Positions 52,539-60,845 of a stretch of DNA of 64,000 nucleotides are shown one piece after another; positions within the stretch are counted from its first letter, which is position 1, and each line of letters opens with the position of its first letter. The translations under genes were made by a program, and so were the position numbers. Under the pieces are notes generated by a model. The model had not been told where the DNA came from. It saw nothing but the letters and a program-made list of their open reading frames with translations, and made no database searches. Origin of the DNA: Achromobacter piechaudii NBRC 102461 (GTDB lineage Bacteria; Pseudomonadota; Gammaproteobacteria; Burkholderiales; Burkholderiaceae_B); assembly GCF_001571245.1 (NCBI RefSeq), contig NZ_BCTK01000014.1, positions 186,001 through 250,000 on the forward strand. The letters run 5' to 3'.

Positions 52539-53465
52539 TCATTTGCTGCTTTGCAGGATCGCCATGGCCTGGCGTTCCATGAATTCGCCCAGCGTATCGA
52601 TGCCGCGCAATTTCAGTATCGTGTTGCGCACGGCGGCTTCGACCAGCACGGCCAGGTTGCGGCCCGCCGCCACTTGCAGCATCACCTTGCGCACGGGCAA
52701 GCCCAGCATGTCCTGGGTGATGTCTTGCAGAGGCAGGCGCTCGAACTTGTCTTGCGCCGTGGCGCGCACCAGATGCACGATCAGCTTCAGGCGCATTTTC
52801 CGGCGTACCGAGGTCTCGCCGAAGATGGTGCGGATATCGAGCAGGCCCAGGCCACGAACTTCCAGCAGGTTTTGCAGCAGCTGTGGGCAATGGCCTTCGA
52901 TCATGTTGGGCGCGGTGCGCGAGAACTCCACGGCGTCATCAGCCACCAGGCCATGACCGCGCGAAATCAGCTCCAGCGCCAGTTCGCTCTTGCCCAGTCC
53001 CGATTCGCCAGTGATCAGCACGCCCAGGCCCAGCACGTCCAGGAACACGCCGTGCACGGTCGTCGTGGGCGCCAGCTTCTTGCCCAGATAGATGCGCAGC
53101 AGGTCGATCAATTGCGCTGCCGCGACCGGCGTGGACAGCAACGGCACCTGATGCTGATCGCACTGGTCCACCAGGTCTTGGGGGGGCGTGAGGCCGTCGG
53201 CGAGCAGGATGGCCGGCACGCCGCCAATCAGCAGCTCGTCCATGTGGTGCATGCGGCGGCGCAAGTCGAAGCGGGTGTAGTACGCCAGCTCTTCCTGGCC
53301 GAACACCTGAATGCGCGACGGATGGATCAGATTCAGGTGGCCGACGAGGTCGGCGGCGGCCATGCCGTCATCGGGGATGGCGCGGTCGGCAGCGCCTTGG
53401 CCCGAAATCCAGTTAAAGGGGATTTTGTCGGCGTTGTCGTCGACGAGTTCCTGCACCGTTAGCAT
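52539..53465 (-). CDS. hprK: HPr kinase/phosphorylase
   Basis: A 308-residue enzyme with an N-terminal DRTGG-like domain and C-terminal kinase domain: Walker [16 protein letters not shown] near residue 155 and the HprK signature [16 protein letters not shown]. It phosphorylates and dephosphorylates Ser46 of HPr. It follows ptsN by 19 bp as in other betaproteobacteria, where it belongs to a PTS phosphorelay with regulatory rather than transport tasks. HPr itself is not encoded here. Confidence 0.95.
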   Translation of the reverse strand: MLTVQELVDDNADKIPFNWISGQGAADRAIPDDGMAAADLVGHLNLIHPSRIQVFGQEELAYYTRFDLRRRMHHMDELLIGGVPAILLADGLTPPQDLVDQCDQHQVPLLSTPVAAAQLIDLLRIYLGKKLAPTTTVHGVFLDVLGLGVLITGESGLGKSELALELISRGHGLVADDAVEFSRTAPNMIEGHCPQLLQNLLEVRGLGLLDIRTIFGETSVRRKMRLKLIVHLVRATAQDKFERLPLQDITQDMLGLPVRKVMLQVAAGRNLAVLVEAAVRNTILKLRGIDTLGEFMERQAMAILQSSK

Positions 53466-53484
53466 GGCAGCGTTTCCGCGAGGA

Positions 53485-53940
53485 TCAGAGTTGGCCGGTC
53501 GTGAGCATTTTGTGGACGACGGCCGGATCAGTTTCCGTGGCCAGCGCCTCGCGCAATGCCTTGTTCGACATCAGCTGTGCAAGTTCGGCCAGGATGTCCA
53601 GATGCTGCTGCGTGGCCGTTTCCGGCACCAGCAGGCACAGCAACATCGACACCGGTTGCCCGTCTGGCGCGTCGAACGAGATCGGCTGGCTCAGGCGGAT
53701 GAACGCCGCCAGCGCCTGCTCGAGCCCCTTCACGCGGCCATGCGGAACGGCCACGCCCTGCCCAAGGGCAGTGGAGCCTAGACGTTCCCGGGCAAAAAGG
53801 CTGTCGAACACGAGCGCGCGTGCCAAGCCATGGTTGTTTTCAAAGAGAAGGCCAGCTTGTTCGAACGCCCGTTTCTTGCTCGTTGCGAGCATATCGAGCA
53901 CGACGTTGCCGGCGGGTAGGATGCGCGACAAATGATTCAT
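53485..53940 (-). CDS. ptsN: PTS nitrogen-regulatory EIIA (PtsN)
   Basis: A 151-residue EIIA-Ntr with phosphorylatable histidine in [16 protein letters not shown]. It receives phosphate through EI-Ntr and NPr/HPr and regulates potassium transport and nitrogen/carbon balance. No Shine-Dalgarno site precedes its ATG; a TATAAT lies six bases upstream, suggesting a leaderless mRNA. It is followed by hprK. Confidence 0.94.
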   Translation of the reverse strand: MNHLSRILPAGNVVLDMLATSKKRAFEQAGLLFENNHGLARALVFDSLFARERLGSTALGQGVAVPHGRVKGLEQALAAFIRLSQPISFDAPDGQPVSMLLCLLVPETATQQHLDILAELAQLMSNKALREALATETDPAVVHKMLTTGQL

Positions 53941-53946
53941 CGGATC

Positions 53947-53974
53947 ATTATATGGTTATATGACGCAGTGCAAT
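53947..53974 (-). promoter_or_regulatory. ptsN promoter
   Basis: On the minus strand a consensus TATAAT (53947-53952) is preceded by ATTGCA with a 16-base spacer (or TTGCAC with 15). With the -10 ending six bases before the ATG at 53940, the start site would fall at the first codon. Confidence 0.65.
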
Positions 53975-54258
53975 AAATTGGCCGGGCGTCCCCCCCAACG
54001 ATGGGATGCGAACGGCGTGGCAAGAGCGACAGCATAGTCTGATCGCGGCGCGTTGTGGGCGTTCGAACACGACGTCCAGCCCGTGGACACGGCTTGGCGC
54101 GGCAAATGATGGGTGGGGAGACGAGCAGGAGGGGGTAGAGCGGGGGAGTTTTGCCGATGCCCCGGCTGGACTGACGTCTAGCGGGACACCGGGACTTAGG
54201 CAGGATTTTTACAATCGCTGTTTAGCTTATCGCGCAGGGCGAGTGATCATGAAGCGCA
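53975..54258. other. Intergenic region between hpf and ptsN
   Basis: This gap holds no frame with recognisable protein similarity or good coding signal. It must contain the hpf 3' end. A few weak dyads are visible (for example GTCCAGCCCGTGGAC at 54071-54085), but no clear terminator. Confidence 0.4.
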
Positions 54259-54597
54259 TTACTGCTGGGGTGGCGAGAGGCTCGCCGCTTGCCGCTTCAC
54301 GGACTCCGCTGAGTGACTTCGTACCTTGTCCTTGTGCTTGATGACCTGACGGTCGACTTTGTCAGCAAGAAGGTCTATGGCTGCATAGAGATTTTCATCG
54401 GTCGCTTCACAATGAATATCCTTGCCGCTTAGACGCATGGTGATTTCGGCTCTGTGCCGCAGGGGCTCTACTGAGAGCATGACCTGGGTATCGATGACGT
54501 GATCGAAATGCCGCAGCACTCGCGCCAGTTTGTTCATGACATATTCCCGGATTGCCGGGGTGACGTCGAGGTGACGACCGCAGATGCTCAGGTTCAT
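54259..54597 (-). CDS. hpf: Ribosome hibernation promoting factor (short HPF)
   Basis: A 112-residue S30AE-domain protein: MNLSICGRHLDVTPAIREYV at the start, DHVIDTQVMLSVE and DLYAAIDLLADKVDRQVIKHK-like core. Short HPF binds 30S subunits and promotes 100S dimers in stationary phase. AAGGAG lies nine bases before ATG. rpoN, which often precedes hpf, is not found; lptB is 223 bp upstream instead. Confidence 0.93.
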   Translation of the reverse strand: MNLSICGRHLDVTPAIREYVMNKLARVLRHFDHVIDTQVMLSVEPLRHRAEITMRLSGKDIHCEATDENLYAAIDLLADKVDRQVIKHKDKVRSHSAESVKRQAASLSPPQQ

Positions 54598-54820
54598 AGT
54601 GTGCTCTCCTTCTAAAAGAGAAAAAAATGGTGCGCAAAATGCGCGGTGAGGTCGTTAGGCGTTCTCCTTGGATTGGGTGGCTACGTTTAGTACTAGTGTA
54701 TAGACTCGGGCCGATAAAACAAGCTGACCTAGCGCAAGAACATGGCATTTTTATGGCGGAGTCCCTAGGGCGTATTCGCCGCCGCCCGAGGGGCGTCTAG
54801 GGGTCTTCCCCAGGTGCCCG

Positions 54821-55615
54821 TTACATGCGGAAGTGCTCGCCCAGATACACGCGGCGCACGGCCGGATCGCCCACGATTTCGTCGGGGTGACCGTCGGTCA
54901 GCACCTTGCCTTCGCTGATGATGTAGGCGCGATCGCAGATGCCCAGCGTTTCGCGCACGTTGTGGTCGGTGATCAGCACGCCGATGCCGCGGCCCTTCAG
55001 GAACCGCACGATGCGCTGGATTTCGATAACGGCAATCGGGTCCACGCCGGCAAAGGGTTCGTCCAACAGGATGAAGCGCGGGCTCGTGGCCAAGGCGCGC
55101 GCGATTTCCACACGGCGACGTTCGCCACCAGACAGCGAAATCGCCGCATTGCTGCGAATGTGGCCGATCTGAAGCTCTTCAAGCAGCAATTCCATCTGCT
55201 CGTTGATCTTCGCCGTGGACAGCGTCCGTCCGTCCGGCCCGATCTGCAATTCCAGCACCGCGCGGATGTTCTGTTCGACCGTCAGGCGGCGGAACACCGA
55301 GGCGTCCTGGGGCAGATACGACAGACCCATGCGCGCGCGCTTGTGGATTGGCATCGCGGTGATGACCGCGCCGTCGATCTCGATGCGCCCGGCGTCGGCG
55401 GGAACCAGGCCCACGATCATGTAGAAACTGGTGGTCTTGCCAGCGCCGTTGGGGCCCAGCAGGCCCACGACTTCGCCACTGACCACGGACAGGGACACAT
55501 CCTGCACCACGGTCCGGCCGTTATAGGTCTTGCGCAGGCCGGTTGCGCGCAGGCTGCCCTGCTTGACGCCCGAAGGGGCGGAGGTCACGGGGGTGGGCAC
55601 AGAAGGTTGATTCAT
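54821..55615 (-). CDS. lptB: LPS export ABC ATPase LptB
   Basis: A 264-residue ABC ATPase with Walker [13 protein letters not shown] near residue 54, [16 protein letters not shown] and Walker [14 protein letters not shown]. It powers LPS extraction by LptFG and movement along the LptCA bridge. The first 20 residues are a Pro/Ser/Thr-rich extension not found in E. coli LptB (241 residues). It follows lptA by 33 bp. Confidence 0.95.
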   Translation of the reverse strand: MNQPSVPTPVTSAPSGVKQGSLRATGLRKTYNGRTVVQDVSLSVVSGEVVGLLGPNGAGKTTSFYMIVGLVPADAGRIEIDGAVITAMPIHKRARMGLSYLPQDASVFRRLTVEQNIRAVLELQIGPDGRTLSTAKINEQMELLLEELQIGHIRSNAAISLSGGERRRVEIARALATSPRFILLDEPFAGVDPIAVIEIQRIVRFLKGRGIGVLITDHNVRETLGICDRAYIISEGKVLTDGHPDEIVGDPAVRRVYLGEHFRM

Positions 55616-55648
55616 CGTGGCTGCGAGAGGTGTTGCAGGGGGGGCGCT

Positions 55649-56269
55649 TCAGCGCCCTTTCTTGGCGGCTTGCTGCTTGCGGCATTCGGCCACGGCGGCA
55701 TCGGACTTGGCGCGGGGTTCGGAAACCGAACGCACGCGACCACCGGGGGCGGCGGAGTTCGGGCCGCCCTGGGCTTCGTAGGTACCGGTTTTTTCGTTGT
55801 AGCGTACCCGTTCGCCGCGAATCGTGTCGAACGGTTTGCCACAGACGTAACGGACGACAACCGCCTGGCCGATCAGGTCGAACGTGCTCTTGGTGCCGTC
55901 ATATTCCGCACGCAGGCCCTTGCCTTCGATCAGCTCGAAAGTCTCGGGGCGCTCCTGGCGGATAGTCACCACCTTGCCCTTGTTGGCCGTCGCGGTGCCG
56001 TACTGGCCGCCCTGGGCGTCTTCGTGCATTTCCAGCGTGTCGGACGTCAGCGTCATCAGGCCGCGCGTCATGTTGACGTTGCCGGTGAAAACGCTTTGTT
56101 TCTTTACGTCGTCATAGTGCAGCGTGTCCGACAGGATCAGCGTGCTGGGCTCTTCGGCCGGCTTGGCCGCGGGTTCCGCCGCGTGGGCGGGCGCGAACAC
56201 CGAGGCCGTCAGCAGGACGGCGCCAAGCAGGCGAGTCGTCGGGGCAAAGAGAGTCCGAAGGTCGGTCAT
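55649..56269 (-). CDS. lptA: LPS transport periplasmic protein LptA
   Basis: A 206-residue OstA-domain protein with signal peptide (cleavage near APAHAAEP) and beta-jellyroll segments such as VFTGNVNMTRGLMTLTSDTL and IRGERVRYNEKTGTYEA. It forms the periplasmic bridge for LPS between LptC and LptD. The start overlaps the lptC stop by 4 bp. The C-terminus is Lys/Arg-rich. Confidence 0.93.
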   Translation of the reverse strand: MTDLRTLFAPTTRLLGAVLLTASVFAPAHAAEPAAKPAEEPSTLILSDTLHYDDVKKQSVFTGNVNMTRGLMTLTSDTLEMHEDAQGGQYGTATANKGKVVTIRQERPETFELIEGKGLRAEYDGTKSTFDLIGQAVVVRYVCGKPFDTIRGERVRYNEKTGTYEAQGGPNSAAPGGRVRSVSEPRAKSDAAVAECRKQQAAKKGR

Positions 56270-56898
56270 GGTTTCTTTTGGTCAGTGTTGTTGGCGGGTA
56301 TCTCGGTGCGGCGCTGTTGCTTGCCTTCAGTGCCGGCAATTTCAACATCCGTCGACGCGGATACCTGCAATTGGCGCGTCTTGTTGTTGTAGTGCATGCC
56401 CTTGCCGTTCATGCGCGAGCGGCCCTTGATGACTTCCGCCGGCAGGTCCGTGAACACCACGTCTTCATCGGGCAGGATGATCAGCTGCTGGCTGCGCACG
56501 TCGAGCACGTCGTTGTTGGCGTCCGGCTGGCGGTGCACGTGCGCGTCGCCATTCATGACGATGCGCTTGCCGCCTTGTTCCATCACGGCCGTTTTCGATA
56601 CGCCGACCGTCACGGGGTTGGCCTCGCGCTGCCCCACCGCGCGCGGCGCGGTGATGTGATACGAATCGTCGTCGGGGAAGTGTTCCGCGTATTCACCTTC
56701 CAGCCGATTGATCGGACGGCCCGTGGGGTCGGTGCGCAGCATGACGAAATCGCGCGACCAGGCATCCATTTCGTGGGTGATGCGGCGCGGCGGGTCAACC
56801 TGGATCGCGCGCTGCGCGTAATCGGCCGCCCACCACGAACTGGTGACCAGCACCAGCAGCAGGAACAGCGCGATCAGGGAAGGAAAACGTTCTTTCAT
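56266..56898 (-). CDS. lptC: LPS export protein LptC
   Basis: A 210-residue bitopic protein with one N-terminal helix (SLIALFLLLVLVTSSWWAA) and a periplasmic jellyroll (FVMLRTDPTGRPINRLEGEY, VMNGDAHVHRQPDANND). It hands LPS from LptB2FG to LptA. ATG 56898 gives a normal length and topology; codons further upstream belong to kdsC in another frame. Confidence 0.91.
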   Translation of the reverse strand: MKERFPSLIALFLLLVLVTSSWWAADYAQRAIQVDPPRRITHEMDAWSRDFVMLRTDPTGRPINRLEGEYAEHFPDDDSYHITAPRAVGQREANPVTVGVSKTAVMEQGGKRIVMNGDAHVHRQPDANNDVLDVRSQQLIILPDEDVVFTDLPAEVIKGRSRMNGKGMHYNNKTRQLQVSASTDVEIAGTEGKQQRRTEIPANNTDQKKP

Positions 56899-56935
56899 CA
56901 GTGTCGCCGCAAGGGCGTGTCGAAGTTCGTGGCCG

Positions 56936-57544
56936 TCATTGGATGGCGCCTGGGCCCAGCAGGCCGGGCGCCGCGAGGAACGCGCCCAGGCGTCCTTGGG
57001 AAGCCAGCAGCAGGTCGCAGCATTCGCGCACCGCGCCGCTGCCGCCGGGCTGCGTCGAAATCCAATGCGCCGCCTGGCTGACATAGCCGGGGGCATTGGG
57101 CACGCTGGCTGCAAAACCCGCGCGTTGCATGGCCGGCAGGTCGATGATGTCATCGCCCATGTAGCCGGTTTGGTTCAGTTGGACACCCGAGCGCTGCGCA
57201 AGTTCTGCCAGCGCCGAGCCTTTGTCGCGCACGCCTTGCATCACTTCCGAGATGCCCAGTTCGGCGGCGCGGCGGGCCACGATGGGGCCCGAGCGGCCCG
57301 TCATCAGCGCAACCGTCAGGCCGCCTTCCATCAGCAGGCGCAGCCCATGACCGTCCAGCGCATGAAAGCGCTTTTGCAGTTCGCCGCCTTCGCCGTAGTA
57401 AAGGCTGCCGTCGGTTAGCACGCCATCGACGTCGAACACCATCAGCCGCACGGCGGCGGCGCGGTCGCGCACGGTGGTGGGAATACGGGCAAGGACCAGC
57501 GCTTCGGCCGGGTGAGTCACGGAAGCAGGAAGAGTCATAGTCAT
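56936..57544 (-). CDS. kdsC: 3-deoxy-D-manno-octulosonate 8-phosphate phosphatase
   Basis: A 202-residue C0-type HAD phosphatase with motif [20 protein letters not shown], motif [16 protein letters not shown] and motif [15 protein letters not shown]. It makes Kdo from Kdo-8-P. It overlaps kdsD by 4 bp. The first 25 residues extend beyond the family core. Confidence 0.94.
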   Translation of the reverse strand: MTMTLPASVTHPAEALVLARIPTTVRDRAAAVRLMVFDVDGVLTDGSLYYGEGGELQKRFHALDGHGLRLLMEGGLTVALMTGRSGPIVARRAAELGISEVMQGVRDKGSALAELAQRSGVQLNQTGYMGDDIIDLPAMQRAGFAASVPNAPGYVSQAAHWISTQPGGSGAVRECCDLLLASQGRLGAFLAAPGLLGPGAIQ

Positions 57545-58530
57545 ACCACTTTAGCGGCCATCAGATCATGCATATGCAAGGCGCCCAGCAAGGCGCCATC
57601 GGCGTCCAGAACCAGCATCTGGCTGAGCCGAAGCTCGTCCATCTGCTGGGCGGCCTCGACGGCAAGCGCGTCGGGGGAGATGGTGCGTGGGGACCGGGTC
57701 ATGCCCGCCTCCACGGTCAAGCTGCGGATGTCCCCGTGCCGGGCGATGAGGCGGCGCAAGTCGCCGTCGGTGAAGATGCCCAGCGGGCGGTGCTGCGCGT
57801 CGGTCACGACCGTCATGCCCATGCCCTTGGCGGACATCACTTCAAGCGCCTGCGATACGGGCGTGCCCGCCAGCACGATAGGCAGGGCGTCGCCCTGGCG
57901 CATGACATCGTGCACGTGCGTCAACAGGCGGCGGCCCAGCGCGCCACCCGGGTGGGATCGCGCGAAATCCTGCGGGCCGAAGCCGCGCGCTTCCAGGCAG
58001 GCGACCGCCAGCGCATCGCCCAGGGCGAGCGCGGCCGTGGTGCTGGCAGTGGGTGCGAGGTTCAGCGGGCAGGCCTCCTGGGCCACGCTGCCGTCCAGGT
58101 GCACGTCGGCCAGCCGGGCCAGTTCGGATTGCGGATTGCCGGTGATCGCCACCAGCTTGGCGCCCATGCGGCGCGCCACCGGCAGGATGGTCAGCAATTC
58201 CTGGCCGGCGCCCGAATAGGAAACGGCGATGACCACATCGTCCTTCGTGATCATGCCCAGATCGCCATGCACCGCTTCGGCGGCGTGCACGAAGAAGGCG
58301 GGCGTGCCGGTCGAGGCGAACGTTGCGGCGATCTTGCGGGCAATGTGCCCGGTCTTGCCGATGCCCGTGACCACCACGCGGCCACGGCAGGCCAGCAGCA
58401 GGGCGACGACTTGCGCGAACGACTCGTCCAGCCGGGCGGACAGGTCCAGCAGCCCCTGGGTTTCGACTTGCAACGTGCGTCGGGCAGATGCCAGCGCGGC
58501 ATCGGACGAAGTGATGGGATGATCAGTCAT
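57541..58530 (-). CDS. kdsD: Arabinose-5-phosphate isomerase
   Basis: A 329-residue protein with an N-terminal SIS domain ([34 protein letters not shown]) and two C-terminal CBS domains. It isomerises ribulose-5-P to arabinose-5-P, the first committed step to Kdo. It is first in kdsD-kdsC-lptC-lptA-lptB. It diverges from purT across about 105 bp. Confidence 0.95.
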   Translation of the reverse strand: MTDHPITSSDAALASARRTLQVETQGLLDLSARLDESFAQVVALLLACRGRVVVTGIGKTGHIARKIAATFASTGTPAFFVHAAEAVHGDLGMITKDDVVIAVSYSGAGQELLTILPVARRMGAKLVAITGNPQSELARLADVHLDGSVAQEACPLNLAPTASTTAALALGDALAVACLEARGFGPQDFARSHPGGALGRRLLTHVHDVMRQGDALPIVLAGTPVSQALEVMSAKGMGMTVVTDAQHRPLGIFTDGDLRRLIARHGDIRSLTVEAGMTRSPRTISPDALAVEAAQQMDELRLSQMLVLDADGALLGALHMHDLMAAKVV

Positions 58531-58635
58531 GCGGGGATTTTAATATCAGTGGGCGGGTTTGCCCCCGCCTGGGCCCTATGGCATCCTGGCGGCTCTTTTC
58601 AACGGCTTTCAATTCTTCTTATCCAGGCCCGCTCC

Positions 58636-59842
58636 ATGTCCAGCATTTCCAGCCCCGTCCTTGGCACGCCCCTGTCCCCCCTGGCCACCCGAGTCATGTT
58701 GCTCGGATCGGGCGAACTGGGCAAAGAGGTCATCATTGCCCTGCAAAGGCTGGGCGTGGAAGTCATTGCGGTGGATCGGTACGCGGACGCGCCGGGCCAT
58801 CAGGTGGCTCACCGCGCGCATGTGGTCTCCATGACCGATGCGGACGCCCTCAAGAAGATCATCGAGCAGGAACAACCGCACGTTATTGTCCCCGAAATCG
58901 AGGCCATTGCCACCAGTTTGCTGGTGGATCTGGAGGCGGCGGGCGTCACCCGCGTCACGCCGACGGCCCGCGCGGCCCAGTTGACCATGAACCGCGAAGG
59001 CATCCGGCGCCTTGCCGCCGAGACGCTGGGGCTGCCCACGTCCCCCTATCGTTTTGTCGATACCGAAGAAGAATTGCGGGCCGCGATCGATGGCGGAATT
59101 GGCTATCCCTGCGTCATCAAGCCGGTGATGTCCTCGTCGGGCAAGGGCCAATCAGTGATCAAAAGCGCCGATGACGTCGCGCAATCCTGGCGCTACGCGC
59201 AGGAAGGCGGCCGGGTGGGCGGCGGCCGGGCAATCGTCGAAGGGTTCATCCGCTTCGACTACGAAATCACGCTGCTGACGGTGCGCGCGCGCGGCGCGGA
59301 CGGCACGGTCGAAACGCGCTACTGCGAGCCCATCGGCCACAAGCAGGTGGACGGCGACTACGTCGAAAGCTGGCAGCCGCATCCCATGTCGCCCGCCGCG
59401 CTGGAACGGGCCCGCGAGATCGCGCTGGCCGTGACGTCCGACCTCGGCGGCCTGGGCATTTTCGGCGTCGAGCTGTTCGTGGCGGGCGATCAGGTCTGGT
59501 TCTCGGAAGTCAGCCCGCGTCCGCACGACACCGGGATGGTCACCATGATTACCCAGACGCAGAACGAATTTGAACTGCACGCGCGCGCTTTGCTGGGCCT
59601 GCCCGTGGACACCAGCCTGCGCCAGCAGCGTCATCTATGGCGGGGTCGACGCAGCCGCCGTGTCGTTCCACAACGTGGCCGAGGCCCTGTCCGAACCGGG
59701 CACCGACATCCGGCTGTTCGGCAAACCCGAATCCTTCGTCAAGCGCCGCATGGGCGTGGGCCTGGCCGTGGCTGAAGACGTGGCGGCCGCGCGCGCCAAG
59801 GCCAAGCGCGTGTCGGCGGCGGTTACCGTCAAGGCAGGTTGA
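58636..59842 (+). pseudogene. purT: Formate-dependent GAR transformylase PurT, frameshifted
   Basis: From ATG 58636 the frame reads as Pur[24 protein letters not shown]-grasp blocks [16 protein letters not shown] and [18 protein letters not shown], up to [12 protein letters not shown] near residue 330. The frame then leaves the family and stops at 59775. The missing C-terminus is in the +1-shifted frame from about 59627 ([38 protein letters not shown]) to 59842. One extra base, or two lost, near 59625-59627 explains it; the site lies in CGCCAGCAGC where PurT usually has a CAGCC(C)GGCGCCAGC-like stretch. The intact product would be about 400 residues. It is either inactivated or an assembly error; PurN could replace its function. 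Confidence 0.85.
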
Positions 59843-59903
59843 TCTACCTGCCCGTGCCAAGGCGGGGTTTTTGACCCGGCCCTATTAACATCGGCTGAGT
59901 GTT
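59843..59903 (+). terminator. Possible purT terminator
   Basis: CCCG (59851-59854) and CGGG (59863-59866) can form a short stem followed by GTTTTTG. Stability is modest; position just after the purT stop supports it. Confidence 0.45.
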
Positions 59904-59963
59904 CAGCCCAGGTATGCAGCCACCGTGCACCCCTTGCACGGTGGCTGTCTGCTTTCTGGGCTG
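59904..59963. other. Two-tier long hairpin upstream of the GbsR/cyd region
   Basis: The outer arms CAGCCCAG (59904-59911) and CTGGGCTG (59956-59963) enclose a perfect 13-base inner stem, CAGCCACCGTGCA (59917-59929) with TGCACGGTGGCTG (59935-59947), around a five-base loop. It is far stronger than neighbouring sequence needs and codes for nothing. It could be a terminator, a processed RNA or part of a regulatory transcript. Confidence 0.5.
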
Positions 59964-60087
59964 GCGTTCCTGCCAGGAGCCATCCTGTCATATGGGGACG
60001 GTAAGGTCAGTTTCGGAAAGCCGCCACGCTTGCGCCTTTACCCCTACCAGCATTGTGGTTTGCCTAATCGCACAGTTTGTTCGATAA

Positions 60088-60105
60088 TTTCAGGAATTTC
60101 TGAAA
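60088..60105. promoter_or_regulatory. Inverted repeat TTTCAG-N6-CTGAAA before the GbsR-type gene
   Basis: A perfect dyad lies 58 bp before the regulator start, with a further CTGAAA copy at 60115-60120. MarR/GbsR proteins usually bind such palindromes in their own promoter. Autoregulation is inferred. Confidence 0.5.
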
Positions 60106-60163
60106 GCGGTGTAACTGAAACTATCGGCCACACCGTGCTTTTGACCTTTGGCGCAATAAATAC

Positions 60164-60709
60164 ATGGTTCTCAGCCCTCAAAACGAACGTTTCGTCTTGC
60201 ACTTTGGCGAAATGGGCAGCCGTTGGGGCGTGAACCGCACGGTTGGCCAGATCTACGCGCTGCTGTTCCTGCATCCCGATCCCCTGAATGCCGATGAAAT
60301 CGCCGAAACGCTCGGCTTCTCGCGCTCGAATGTCAGCCTGGGGCTGAAGGAATTGCAATCGTGGCGCCTGGTCAAGCTGGTGCACCAGGTGGGCGACCGC
60401 CGCGACTACTTCGAAACGCCCAAGGATGTGTGGGAGATCTTCCGCATCCTGATGGACGAAAAGCGCAAGCGCGAGATCAACCCCACGATGACCCTGCTGC
60501 GCGACACGCTTCTGGAGACGCCGTCCGGCCCCAATGACGCGTACGCACAACAACGCATGACCGAAATGCTGGAGCTCATCGAACTGTCTTCCGGATGGTT
60601 CGATGAGGTCCAACGCCTGCCCCCGGAGACCGTGCAAAAGCTCATGCGACTGGGTTCGCAAGTGCAGAAGGTGCTGGGCTTCGCCGGCAAATTGCGGGGC
60701 AAGGACTGA
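60164..60709 (+). CDS. GbsR/MarR-family transcriptional regulator
   Basis: A 181-residue winged-helix protein of the GbsR type: GSRWGVNRTVGQIYALLFLH, HTH DEIAETLGFSRSNVSLGLKE and wing KLVHQVGDRRDYFE. A C-terminal helical domain (EMLELIELSSGWFDEVQRL) would mediate dimers. GbsR controls betaine synthesis in Bacillus, but here no betaine gene is near; it stands immediately upstream of cydABX, so control of cytochrome bd is plausible. It has no cysteine, so no thiol redox switch within the protein. The effector is unknown. Confidence 0.85.
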   Translation: MVLSPQNERFVLHFGEMGSRWGVNRTVGQIYALLFLHPDPLNADEIAETLGFSRSNVSLGLKELQSWRLVKLVHQVGDRRDYFETPKDVWEIFRILMDEKRKREINPTMTLLRDTLLETPSGPNDAYAQQRMTEMLELIELSSGWFDEVQRLPPETVQKLMRLGSQVQKVLGFAGKLRGKD

Positions 60710-60743
60710 GTCGCCAAGCGCCCCGATTTTTCAGGAAACCGCT

Positions 60744-60845
60744 ATGAAGTTGTATCCATCGCCCTTAACATGGCGCGAGAGTCGGCCTGGGAACCATGCC
60801 GGTTGCCGCGGTGTCTCGACTGCTTGGGAGCGCCCCAATGATTGA
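60744..60845 (+). CDS. Possible 33-residue upstream peptide overlapping cydA
   Basis: A short frame starts MKLYPSPLTWRES behind a CAGGAAA ribosome site with six-base spacing and ends eight bases inside cydA, so translation could be coupled to cydA. It is not hydrophobic and matches no family I know. It could equally be chance, because the GC-rich leader is open in several frames. Confidence 0.3.
   Translation: MKLYPSPLTWRESRPGNHAGCRGVSTAWERPND

Noticed and set aside
54006-54341. Small plus-strand frame in the hpf-ptsN gap
   Set aside because: No ribosome site, no similarity, and it runs antisense into hpf.
59897-60087. Short frames in the purT-GbsR gap
   Set aside because: They cross the strong hairpin and have no recognisable content; the region looks non-coding.
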